Source of the DNA: Thermomicrobiales bacterium
Lineage (GTDB): Bacteria > Chloroflexota > Chloroflexia > Thermomicrobiales > UBA6265
DNA: 64,000 nt
Direction: 5' to 3'
Assembly (NCBI GenBank): GCA_023957115.1
Contig: JAMLHN010000002.1
Coordinates: 173,415 to 237,414, forward strand
Shown here: piece after piece, positions 36,550 through 44,704 of the stretch
Position numbering within the stretch: position 1 is the first letter of the stretch
How the letters are laid out: each line of letters begins with the position of its first letter
Position numbers and translations under genes: made by a program
Notes under the pieces: model-generated
What the model saw: the letters and a program-made list of their open reading frames with translations, nothing else
The model's database searches: none
What the model was told of the DNA's origin: nothing

Positions 36550-37265
36550 TGCGATCTGAAACTCCCGCTCCGAACGATCGCACCGCCGAACCCGCATCGA
36601 CCTTCGCCGGTGGCTCAGAGGACCGCGTGCTCGTGCTCGATCAGGCGGCCCCGCATGCGATCGAGTGGACCGCAGAGCGCATCGCCAGCGGTGGTGTCGT
36701 CGCGATCCCGACCGATACGGTCTACGGAATCGCGGCATCGCTGACCTACCCCGATGCCCTGGACCGGATCTACGCGATCAAGGGGCGGCCGGCCCAAATG
36801 CCGTTGCCGGTGCTCGTCTCCTCCGCGGCGGCCCTCTCTCATCTGGTCGAGCTGGATGATTCGATTGTCCCGCTCATCGACGCTTTCTGGCCGGGACCGC
36901 TCACGGTGGTGCTGCCGGCGACGACGCGGGTGCCCCGACAGGTGCTTGGCCCCGGAGACTCGATCGGTGTCCGTCTTCCGAGCCATCCAATTGCCATCGA
37001 AGTCATCGAAAAGGCTGGCGGAGCGGTCGCCTGTACCAGTGCGAACCGGTCGGGGGGACCGCCGGCGTTGACTGCATTGGAAGTGGCCGAATCGATCGGC
37101 CCGGAATTGGACCTTATTCTGGATAGTGGAAATGCGCCGGGCGGCGTCGCATCCACGGTTGTCGCAATCGATGGGGTAGCGCTACGGTTCATACGAGAAG
37201 GCGCGCTTTCGATGACGGAGATTATCCGCATTTGGGACGAGATCAACGCTCCTTCACGAAGCTAG
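36549..37265 (+). CDS. L-threonylcarbamoyladenylate synthase (Sua5/YwlC/TsaC family)
   Basis: 238 residues. IPTDTVYGIAAS and the following KGRPAQMPLPVLVSS are the YrdC-domain signatures, and VACTSANRSGGPPA is the later substrate loop. The length fits the YrdC domain with a short extension rather than full Sua5 with its C-terminal domain. It makes threonylcarbamoyl-AMP from threonine, bicarbonate and ATP for t6A37 of tRNA. The start overlaps the uvrC stop by one base. Confidence 0.88.
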   Translation: MRSETPAPNDRTAEPASTFAGGSEDRVLVLDQAAPHAIEWTAERIASGGVVAIPTDTVYGIAASLTYPDALDRIYAIKGRPAQMPLPVLVSSAAALSHLVELDDSIVPLIDAFWPGPLTVVLPATTRVPRQVLGPGDSIGVRLPSHPIAIEVIEKAGGAVACTSANRSGGPPALTALEVAESIGPELDLILDSGNAPGGVASTVVAIDGVALRFIREGALSMTEIIRIWDEINAPSRS

Positions 37266-37312
37266 GTAAACTTCCGAGTACGATGAGAGCGGACGGGAAG
37301 GGTTGAGCAGCG

Positions 37313-38260
37313 ATGTCTGCAGGGCGTGAGATCTCACCAGCGCCGGAGGAAGGTACGCTGGCAGAGGACGCCAACGAAGCAACAAACACATCGGCATTGC
37401 GTTCCGACGTACCAGTCGGAGCCACGATTGATCGTGCACGGCAGCCGGTCTATGGCCAGGGAATCGTCGTCAGCCTGATTGCCGCGGCGTTTCTCCTGAT
37501 CCTCGCCATCCTGGCGGTGCGCGAGCGTGAAACGGTCACCGGGACGCCAGCAACCGAGACCACCGGGCCCCTCTTCTGGGGGCTCGCCGTGCTCTTCATT
37601 CTGCTGATCGGCGTCGGCGCCCAGTTTTCCGAGATCAGTGCGGCGCGCTCGGCGGCGGCGCTCGGTCATCCGCGCCGCGTCCACGAGTTCCCGACCGCCT
37701 GGATCATCCCGGTCTGCGGCATGTTTGCCGCCATCATGCTGGTTGCGACGCTGCACAGCACGGCGATGTTTGTCGCCGGCCCACTGATTGCGTTTTTCGC
37801 CGTCGGCGGGTCGCTGCTTGCACGTGACCTGCTGGACGATGCGACCGACGCAACGTTGCGCACCGCCGCGACGGTGCACACCATCGTGATCCATGTCGTT
37901 GCGTTTCTCGGTCTGAGCGCCATCTACCTCAACAAGATGTCGCTGCTGGCAGCAGTGCCGTTGGTTGCCGTCTTCTCGTTCCTGCTCTTCCTGGAGAATC
38001 TCGAGCGCGGCTCGGCACGCATGCCCCAGCGCGTCTTCTACGCGTTCCTGGGCGCGTCTGTCATTTCGTTCGTCATGGTCTTCCTCAACTGGTGGCTGAC
38101 CTATGGGTGGACGGGTGGAGGCGTGCTGCTGGTTGCCTTTTATGCAATTGCGGGGGTTTTGCTGGTACAAACTCAGCATGGCGTTGTGCGCCGGCGCGAC
38201 CTTGCCGAATTCCTGGGTGTCGGCGCGCTCGTCCTCGCTGTCCTGATCGTCACCATGTAG
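37313..38260 (+). CDS. Multi-spanning membrane protein of unknown function
   Basis: 315 residues. After a hydrophilic, acidic N-terminus of about 45 residues come about seven or eight hydrophobic helices (for example GIVVSLIAAAFLLILAILAV, then AMFVAGPLIAFFAVGGSLLA, and at the end LGVGALVLAVLIVTM). I see no conserved motif and cannot name a family. The next small gene follows 19 bases later on the same strand. Confidence 0.6.
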   Translation: MSAGREISPAPEEGTLAEDANEATNTSALRSDVPVGATIDRARQPVYGQGIVVSLIAAAFLLILAILAVRERETVTGTPATETTGPLFWGLAVLFILLIGVGAQFSEISAARSAAALGHPRRVHEFPTAWIIPVCGMFAAIMLVATLHSTAMFVAGPLIAFFAVGGSLLARDLLDDATDATLRTAATVHTIVIHVVAFLGLSAIYLNKMSLLAAVPLVAVFSFLLFLENLERGSARMPQRVFYAFLGASVISFVMVFLNWWLTYGWTGGGVLLVAFYAIAGVLLVQTQHGVVRRRDLAEFLGVGALVLAVLIVTM

Positions 38261-38279
38261 CTTTCCGTTGGAACACGCC

Positions 38280-38465
38280 GTGGCCAATCCAAAGCAAAGC
38301 CAGTCGAATGAGTTGTATGAGTACTACGAAGAGCTCGATCGTCTCGAGGAGCTGCTCGAGGATATGAACGATCTGGGCGTCTCATCGATCACGGATATCG
38401 AGGCTCGCATGCTGCTGTTGAATGAGCGCATCGACGAGCTCGAAGCCGACATCGAGGCCCCCTGA
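38280..38465 (+). CDS. Small acidic coiled-coil protein
   Basis: About 61 residues from GTG at 38280 with GGA nine bases upstream; a TTG at 38268 is a longer alternative. It is strongly helical and acidic: YEELDRLEELLEDMNDLGV, then MLLLNERIDELEADI, in heptad-like phase. The gene ends 6 bases before rarA. The function is unknown; it could be a small adaptor. Translation is likely because the frame is clean and sits tightly in the operon. Confidence 0.55.
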   Translation: MANPKQSQSNELYEYYEELDRLEELLEDMNDLGVSSITDIEARMLLLNERIDELEADIEAP

Positions 38466-38471
38466 GCCTCC

Positions 38472-39839
38472 GTGCGCTCATCGTCGTCCAGCTCCTACTC
38501 CGGAGATCTCTTCAGCGCCAACAGGGAAGACCAGCTCGCACGCCGCGCGCCCCTTTCGGCACGCATGCGACCGCGCACACTCGATGAGCTGGTCGGGCAC
38601 GAGAAGCTGCTCGGGCCTGGCACGCTGCTGCGACGCGCCATCGAAGCCGATCAACTCTCGTCGATCGTGCTCTGGGGTCCCCCAGGTACGGGGAAAACCA
38701 CGATCGCGCGCATCATCGCCAACGCGACTCGTGCCCATTTCGTGAGTGTCAGCGCCGTCTCATCGGGGGTCGCGGATCTCCGTGCCGCGATCAAGGACGC
38801 GAGCGATCGTCTTGGCATGCACGGGCAACGCACCGTTCTCTTTATCGACGAAATCCATCGCTTCAACAAAGCGCAGCAGGACGCCATCCTCCCCTATGTC
38901 GAGGACGGCACCGTCATTCTCATCGGAGCCACGACCGAGAACCCCTCGTTCGAGGTCAATTCTCCGTTGCTGTCCCGCTCGCGCGTGGTCGTTCTCCAAT
39001 CGCTCACCGACGCCGATATCGACCGAATCCTGCGGGTCGCAATCGCAGATACGGAGCGCGGGATCGGACGGCGTAATCTCACCATCGATGACGATGCGAT
39101 CGAGCTGCTGGTCAACCTCGCGAACGGCGATGCCCGCTTCGCCCTGAACACCCTCGAATTCGCGGCCGCCGGGATGGACGGTGGCTCGATCGATCGAGAA
39201 CTCATCCAGGAAGCGGCTCAACGCCGGGCCGCCACCTACGACAAATCCGGCGAGGATCACTACGACACCATTTCCGCGCTGCATAAGTCGCTCCGCGGTT
39301 CCGATCCGGACGCGTCGCTCTATTGGCTGGCTCGTATGTTGGAGCGCGGCGACGATCCGCTCTATGTTGCCCGCCGCCTGGTTCGGTTCGCCAGCGAAGA
39401 CGTCGGACTTGCCGACCCACAGGCGTTGCAACTGGCGATGGCGGCCCAACAGGCGATCCATTTTCTGGGTATGCCGGAGGGCGCGCTGGCGCTGGCGGAG
39501 TTGGTGGTCTATCTGGCGCTTTCTCCCAAGAGCAACGCCGTCTATCGTGCGTACGGCGAGGTGCTGCGCGACGTCTCCGAAACGCGCAACGATCCGGTGC
39601 CTGTCCACCTGCGCAATGCACCGACCGGATTGATGCGCGATCTTGGCTACGGCAAAGGCTACCGATATGCGCACGACTATGACGAGGGTATCGTCGCGCA
39701 ACAGAACCTGCCGGACAACCTTGCCGATCGCCGGTACTATCGACCCACGGAGCGCGGATTCGAGCGCGATCTGACGAGACGCCTGCAACGCATCTACGAG
39801 ATCTACCAGAAGACAAACGAACCAGAGGAGCGTGAATGA
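38472..39839 (+). CDS. rarA: Replication-associated recombination protein A (MgsA/RarA AAA+ ATPase)
   Basis: 455 residues from GTG at 38472. Walker A is GPPGTGKTT, Walker B is LFIDEIHRFNKAQQD, and sensor 1 is LIGATTENPSFEV. The C-terminal block (YRYAHDYDEGIVAQQ, DRRYYRPTERGFE) is specific to RarA. It is a DNA-end-unwinding ATPase that works at stalled replication forks. Its TGA overlaps the rph start (ATGA). Confidence 0.92.
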   Translation: MRSSSSSSYSGDLFSANREDQLARRAPLSARMRPRTLDELVGHEKLLGPGTLLRRAIEADQLSSIVLWGPPGTGKTTIARIIANATRAHFVSVSAVSSGVADLRAAIKDASDRLGMHGQRTVLFIDEIHRFNKAQQDAILPYVEDGTVILIGATTENPSFEVNSPLLSRSRVVVLQSLTDADIDRILRVAIADTERGIGRRNLTIDDDAIELLVNLANGDARFALNTLEFAAAGMDGGSIDRELIQEAAQRRAATYDKSGEDHYDTISALHKSLRGSDPDASLYWLARMLERGDDPLYVARRLVRFASEDVGLADPQALQLAMAAQQAIHFLGMPEGALALAELVVYLALSPKSNAVYRAYGEVLRDVSETRNDPVPVHLRNAPTGLMRDLGYGKGYRYAHDYDEGIVAQQNLPDNLADRRYYRPTERGFERDLTRRLQRIYEIYQKTNEPEERE

Positions 39840-40564
39840 GTTCGGTACGCCTGAGTGGACGAGGCCCCGAAGACCTTCGACCGGTCGATATCATCGCCAG
39901 CGTCGCGCCCAACGCCGAAGGTTCGGCGCTGATCAAGATGGGCAATACCCATGTGCTCTGCACCGCGACAGTCGACGAGAAGGTTCCGGGTTGGATGAAA
40001 GGCCGCGGCAGCGGTTGGGTGACAGCCGAGTATTCCATGCTTCCCCGTGCGACCAAGGTTCGGACGCAGCGCGAGGCGGTCCAGGGCAAACAAGGCGGAC
40101 GAACCGTCGAGATTCAGCGATTGATTGGCCGTTCGCTGCGTTCTGTCGTCGATCTCAAGGCGCTCGGTGAACGCCAGATCATCGTCGATTGTGATGTGAT
40201 TCTGGCCGACGGGGGAACGCGATGCGCCTCGATCACCGGCGGCTTCGTGGCCATGGCGCAAGCGATCAGGAAGCTCCAGGAGCAGGAGCGCGTCCGGCGT
40301 GACCCGATCGAGGCAGCGGTCGCCGCCGTAAGTGTTGGGATCGTCAAGGGCGTCCCCTTGCTCGACATCGACTACTCGGAGGATTCCTCGGCCGATGTGG
40401 ATGTAAACATCGTCATGACCGATCAGCACGCCTTCGTAGAGATTCAGGGGACCGCCGAGAAGAGCCCATTCACTCCGGCCACGCTGGAGGAGCTCTTCGT
40501 GCTGGCCAGCACCGGTCTCGATAGCCTCTTCGAAGCGCAAAAGAAGGCTTTGGCACGGATCTGA
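39836..40564 (+). CDS. rph: Ribonuclease PH
   Basis: 242 residues, family length. Recognisable blocks are GSALIKMGNTHVLCTATVDE near the start, GSGWVTAEYSMLPRATKVR with the phosphate-site arginine, and DYSEDSSADVDVNIVMT. The enzyme uses phosphate to trim 3' tails of tRNA precursors. It is coupled to rarA through an ATGA overlap and ends at the hairpin at 40594-40651. Confidence 0.93.
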   Translation: MSSVRLSGRGPEDLRPVDIIASVAPNAEGSALIKMGNTHVLCTATVDEKVPGWMKGRGSGWVTAEYSMLPRATKVRTQREAVQGKQGGRTVEIQRLIGRSLRSVVDLKALGERQIIVDCDVILADGGTRCASITGGFVAMAQAIRKLQEQERVRRDPIEAAVAAVSVGIVKGVPLLDIDYSEDSSADVDVNIVMTDQHAFVEIQGTAEKSPFTPATLEELFVLASTGLDSLFEAQKKALARI

Positions 40565-40593
40565 TATCGAATCCGGGTCGTTCCTTGGCCATA

Positions 40594-40651
40594 CTGTAGA
40601 CGCCGGCACAGGGCCGGCGGTGCTTTGCCGGCATAGGGCCGGCGTCTACAG
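40594..40651. repeat. Long inverted repeat between convergent genes
   Basis: Perfect 14-base arms (CTGTAGACGCCGGC at 40594-40607 and its complement at 40638-40651) enclose GCCGGC-rich sequence in which GCCGGCAYAGGGCCGGCG appears twice. It sits between rph and the minus-strand aminotransferase-like gene, so it could end both transcripts. The duplicated inner unit looks more like a REP-type repeat than a simple terminator. Confidence 0.65.
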
Positions 40652-40802
40652 CGCGCGATGCTCAGCCGGAGCAGTGGTGAACCAGGCGCGCCCCTTCCCG
40701 TCGTGTTCACCCGGATTCGGTATGAGTCAGGACACGGAAGTCGAGCACTACGCCAGCAACGGAAGATCTACAGGTCGAGATTTCTCCCGAGAGATGATGT
40801 TG

Positions 40803-41771
40803 TCAGTCGAGCTCAGTCCGGCAAATATCGATCAGCGCTTCTTTGAGGCGAGCGGTCGCCGCCGGGGAAATGGCGGAAAATCGGATCGAATCCTGCAGTC
40901 TCGCCTGCGTCGGCAGATAGACGCGGATATCGCGCCGAGCAAGTGCGTCGCCGATTTGATCTCGCTCCCCGCGCGTCACCGTTGCGAGCACATATCCACC
41001 ATCGCTGGGGAGCGGCTCCAGAAAGTTCAACTTGCGTAACATCCGATAGAGCCGCAATCGCTCGAGCCGAACCCGCTGCGCCACCGCATCCAACTTGGAT
41101 GCATTTCCAACGGCGGCCATGGCAGCGACGAGACCCGCGGCTGAAAGCTCAGCGGCGCGGTCGATTGCCGTGGCAGTCCGCCTGGTGGCAATTGCGTACC
41201 CTGGCGCCTCGAGGCTGAGTCCCGCCCAATCGGAAAATGACCGGAGCAGCACGATCGAGTCGAACTCTTCGACCAGCGGAATCATCGAGCGACGTTGCAT
41301 TTCAGCGGACCGCTCGTCGAGCACCAGCAGACCGGCACGGCGCGCCAGCTGCGCGGCGGTCGTGATACCGATTGCTGTGCCGGTTGGATCGTTTGGCGTC
41401 TGAACGATCGCGGTCGCCCCGTAGGGCGTTTGTTGGATCTGAACGCCGTCGATGCGGAAACGGTCGTTCCGTTCGACGGTGACCAGCTGACTTCGTTCGG
41501 GAACATCCAGCGACCAGTCGGGCCCAGGTGGATAGATCGCAACGGGGCGGTTCGCTCGCAGCTGCACGATCCGGGCAAATCGGGCATCGTCGTGCGGAAA
41601 GAGAGCGATACGATCGACCGAGACGCCGTGAAGCATCGCAAGGCGTGCCCGCAACATACGCGCCAGATCGACCGGAGGGCGTTCTGGCATCGTCGACCGC
41701 TCGATTGCATCGAGGATCTCCCGCGTTGGGAGATAGGGCGAGACGGATCCATCCAGCGCGAGGGTGCTCAT
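40803..41771 (-). CDS. Aminotransferase-fold protein lacking the PLP lysine (HisC-like)
   Basis: 322 residues with the layout of class I/II aminotransferases close to HisC/CobD. VQTPNDPTGTAIG stands for NPNNPTG and LLVLDERSAEM for the DEAY block. In the next motif, LRSFSDWAGLSLEAPGYAIA replaces the family SKxxGLAGxRxGY, so the lysine that forms the Schiff base is Asp in SDW. The Tyr of DEAY is Ser as well. Unless another lysine serves, it should not transaminate. It follows the phosphoesterase stop by a single base (TGAGATG), so the two are coupled. A binding or regulatory role is an inference. Confidence 0.65.
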   Translation of the reverse strand: MSTLALDGSVSPYLPTREILDAIERSTMPERPPVDLARMLRARLAMLHGVSVDRIALFPHDDARFARIVQLRANRPVAIYPPGPDWSLDVPERSQLVTVERNDRFRIDGVQIQQTPYGATAIVQTPNDPTGTAIGITTAAQLARRAGLLVLDERSAEMQRRSMIPLVEEFDSIVLLRSFSDWAGLSLEAPGYAIATRRTATAIDRAAELSAAGLVAAMAAVGNASKLDAVAQRVRLERLRLYRMLRKLNFLEPLPSDGGYVLATVTRGERDQIGDALARRDIRVYLPTQARLQDSIRFSAISPAATARLKEALIDICRTELD

Positions 41772-41772
41772 C

Positions 41773-42531
41773 TCAGACTCGGGCCAGCATCAACGGCGAG
41801 GTCGATATTGGGAGGGTCGGGTCCAGCGGGATCGTATGGATCGAGACGCCGCCGGTCACCCCTGCCGCGACATTGAACACCGGAACGCCACCTGGGGTCT
41901 CTCCGACCGGAGAGCCGATATGGGAATGCCCATGAATGACCATATCGACCTGGTGTTTCTCGACAATATGACCCAGCGCTGAGTTTCCAAGGAGCCAGTA
42001 CTTCACCGGCGGTTCACCGACGAGGGTCGATGTCGTCGGGGAAAAATGAAGCATCGCCAACCGGCGCTGGGTGGCCAACGTGCTCAATGCCCGGTCGAGT
42101 CGCGCCGCCTCGCGCCGCGCGCGCACCGCCAACGCCTGCCAGGCACGATTCGACACCGGGTCCTCGGGTTCGTCGGGCCAAAACCCGCCGCCCGAGCCCG
42201 ACACGCCGGCAATCCCCAATCCCATATACTCCCACGCCTCGCCATCGAGCATGCGCACGCCCGCCTCCTCGAGAACGGAGACGAAATACTTGCGCCGCAT
42301 CGTGCGCCGATCGTGATTGCCCAGCACGCCGATGATCGGGATCTCGATACGCCGGAAGAGCTCGGCAGCCAGCTCGACCTCCTGGATACGCCCGCCGTTC
42401 GTGATATCACCCGGCACCAACAGAAGATCGGCTCGGTCTTCGATACCGATGAGTTGCTGTACGTAGGCCGAAGGTACGGTTGTTCGGATGTGAAGATCGC
42501 CGATAGCTGCGATCCGAATGGATTCAGGCAT
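41773..42531 (-). CDS. Calcineurin-like metallophosphoesterase
   Basis: 252 residues. The five metal-binding blocks are in order: GDLHIR, LLVPGDIT, GVLGNHDRR, MLHFSPTT and VIHGHSHIG. ATG at 42531 (MPESIRIAAIGDLH) is chosen because the domain begins just after it; the open frame upstream is not supported. Substrates of the family range from nucleotides to phospholipids. It is transcribed divergently from the carboxypeptidase gene and coupled to the downstream aminotransferase-like gene. Confidence 0.8.
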   Translation of the reverse strand: MPESIRIAAIGDLHIRTTVPSAYVQQLIGIEDRADLLLVPGDITNGGRIQEVELAAELFRRIEIPIIGVLGNHDRRTMRRKYFVSVLEEAGVRMLDGEAWEYMGLGIAGVSGSGGGFWPDEPEDPVSNRAWQALAVRARREAARLDRALSTLATQRRLAMLHFSPTTSTLVGEPPVKYWLLGNSALGHIVEKHQVDMVIHGHSHIGSPVGETPGGVPVFNVAAGVTGGVSIHTIPLDPTLPISTSPLMLARV

Positions 42532-42632
42532 GGATGCGTTTCGGAAGCGTCGAGAACCGCAATGAGGTCGCCAATACAGAACATGGCCTGCCTCTATGGT
42601 ACCGCCTGATCCTGCCGCGAACCATCTCCGGC

Positions 42633-42660
42633 CGGACACAGTGGGCACTCTAGGTATAAT
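42633..42660 (+). promoter_or_regulatory. Sigma-70-type promoter of the D,D-carboxypeptidase gene
   Basis: A consensus -10 TATAAT lies at 42655-42660, with CGGACA (matching the GACA half of TTGACA) at 42633-42638 and a 16-base spacer. The coding start is 66 bases downstream at GTG 42726. Confidence 0.6.
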
Positions 42661-42725
42661 CCGCGGGTGCAACGGCGGTACGTCCGCCTGAGTCGTTTGG
42701 CGCTGCCTGAAGGGCGGGAGTTCGT

Positions 42726-43922
42726 GTGTTGGGATCGTGGCGCGTGCGAATTGGACGAGTATTCCTGTCACTCCTTGCGCTGGTGATCGCCAGTAGCCTG
42801 CTTGTATCTGGCGCAACTGCCCAATCGACCCCGGTGGCCGAACCAGTCGCGCCCCCGCTTGCCCCTCCAGACGGCGTCACGGCGGAGGCAGTCTTTGTCG
42901 AAGACGCGACGGCCGGGGTCGCACTCTACGAGGCCAACGCCGACGAGCGCCGCTCGCCTGCCAGCACGACCAAGCTCATGACCGCGCTTGTCATTGCGAA
43001 CAACACGGCCGATTGGCAGGAATTGGTCACCGCCGATCCTAGCGACATCCTGACCATCGAAGATGGCGAGTCGATGATGGGCCTTCTGGAAGGCGACGTG
43101 CTCACGGCTGAGCAGATGATGTACGGCATCATGCTCAACTCTGGAAACGATGGCGCCCACGCCATGGCGCGGCATATCGGAGCCAAGCTCCTGACCCAGG
43201 ACGGCGGCAGCGGCGATCCGGTCGAGCGATTCGTTCAGGAGATGAATGCGACAGCCGCGAATCTGGGCCTCCAGAACTCGCATTTCGTCAATGTGGCCGG
43301 GCTCTACGATGAGAATCACTACACCACCGCCCGCGATCTCGCGGTGATCGCCGCTGAGGCGTATTCGGTTCCCGTGATTGCCCAGGCGTCCAGCGTCCCA
43401 ACGTACGAATTCACGACGCAAGGCGCGAATCCGCGCTCCCTCCTGCTGACCAATACCAACAAGATGCTCGGACAGGACGGAGTGATTGGAGGCAAGACGG
43501 GTACGCTCATGGAGTCGGGCGCCTGCCTGGTCGTCATCCGCAAGGAAGCCGAGAACAATCTCATCGTCGGTGTCGTGCTCGGCAGCCAGATCGAGTTCGG
43601 CGAGGATCAGATCCAGATTCCGGAGACGGACCAGCGTTTCAACGATATGAGCATGCTTCTGAGCGGTATGTCGACCGAGTTCCGTTGGATCCAGCCTGGC
43701 GACCAGGACCTTCCTGGTCTTTCGCAGGAACTGGCCGTTTGGGATGTCCAGCTCGGTGACGACCATGCGGTTGTGCTCCCCCGCGAAGGAGTGCAATCGC
43801 TTCGCTATCTTCTGCAGCTGGGTCCACCAGCCGAACCGAATGCACCGGTCGGCACCCTTCTGATCTTCAGTGGCGAACGCGTGATCGCTGAAAAACAGGT
43901 CGTGCAATCCGGCACAGGCTGA
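42726..43922 (+). CDS. dacA: D-alanyl-D-alanine carboxypeptidase (DacA/PBP5 family)
   Basis: 398 residues from GTG at 42726 behind GGGAG. The signal peptide (FLSLLALVIASSLLVSG) is cleaved after ATAQ. The active-site triad is complete: SPASTTKLM (SxxK), LNSGNDGAHAM (SxN) and GGKTGTLM (KTG). The enzyme trims the terminal D-Ala of peptidoglycan stem peptides outside the membrane. A C-terminal domain (about residues 310-398) is present. A near-consensus promoter precedes it. Confidence 0.9.
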   Translation: MLGSWRVRIGRVFLSLLALVIASSLLVSGATAQSTPVAEPVAPPLAPPDGVTAEAVFVEDATAGVALYEANADERRSPASTTKLMTALVIANNTADWQELVTADPSDILTIEDGESMMGLLEGDVLTAEQMMYGIMLNSGNDGAHAMARHIGAKLLTQDGGSGDPVERFVQEMNATAANLGLQNSHFVNVAGLYDENHYTTARDLAVIAAEAYSVPVIAQASSVPTYEFTTQGANPRSLLLTNTNKMLGQDGVIGGKTGTLMESGACLVVIRKEAENNLIVGVVLGSQIEFGEDQIQIPETDQRFNDMSMLLSGMSTEFRWIQPGDQDLPGLSQELAVWDVQLGDDHAVVLPREGVQSLRYLLQLGPPAEPNAPVGTLLIFSGERVIAEKQVVQSGTG

Positions 43923-43963
43923 CCCGTGCCGCGCACCGAACGTCGATCGAACGGATTTGTCTG

Positions 43964-44704
43964 ATGGAACGGCTCCAGCGCATTCTCGCATCGCATGGAA
44001 TAGCTTCACGACGCGCTTCGGAAACACTCATCGTCGAAGGACGGGTGAAGGTCAACGGCAAAGTCGTCCGTGAGCTTGGCACCAAGGCCGACCCCACGAA
44101 AGACCGTATCGAGGTCGACGGCAGACCGTTGTCCGTCCAGTCGTTGCGCTATCTCATGCTCAACAAGCCGTCCGGCTACATCACAACCGTCAGTGACGAG
44201 CGCAACCGCCGAACCGTCATGGAGCTGATCGATATCCGGGAACGAGTCTATCCTGTCGGCCGGCTCGATCGAGAGACGGAAGGATTGCTGCTTCTGACGA
44301 ACGACGGCGCCCTCGCCAACCGCATCATCCACCCCAGGTATGAGCTCGACAAGGAGTATGAGATTCTCACCCTCGTGCGGCCCTCGCCCGCGACCATGGG
44401 AGCGGTCAGCAGAGGGGTACAGGTGGACGGCACGCTGGTCGTACCCACGGAGTTCAGAATCCTGCGTGAGACGGCGGAGGGCATTCTGCTGCGACTGGTG
44501 ATCCATTCGGGACTCAACCGCGTCGTCCGCAAGATGATGGACCGGCACGACATCCAGATCGAGCGTCTGCGCCGGACGCGTATTGGGCCGATTTCGCTCG
44601 GCCGAACTCCGGTCGGATATTGGCGCGAGCTTCGTCCCGCCGAAGTGGCCGATCTCTTCTCCGCAGTCGGTCTCGAGGGCCCAGAATTGAATGGAGTGCA
44701 ATGA
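43964..44704 (+). CDS. Pseudouridine synthase, RluB/RsuA family
   Basis: 246 residues. The N-terminal S4 RNA-binding domain (RLQRILASHGIASRRASET) is followed by the catalytic block VGRLDRETEGLLLLTNDG, with the essential aspartate in GRLD. The family modifies large- or small-subunit rRNA; which uridine cannot be told here. Its stop overlaps the next start (ATGA), so it is coupled to the Cmk-PlsC fusion. Confidence 0.9.
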   Translation: MERLQRILASHGIASRRASETLIVEGRVKVNGKVVRELGTKADPTKDRIEVDGRPLSVQSLRYLMLNKPSGYITTVSDERNRRTVMELIDIRERVYPVGRLDRETEGLLLLTNDGALANRIIHPRYELDKEYEILTLVRPSPATMGAVSRGVQVDGTLVVPTEFRILRETAEGILLRLVIHSGLNRVVRKMMDRHDIQIERLRRTRIGPISLGRTPVGYWRELRPAEVADLFSAVGLEGPELNGVQ

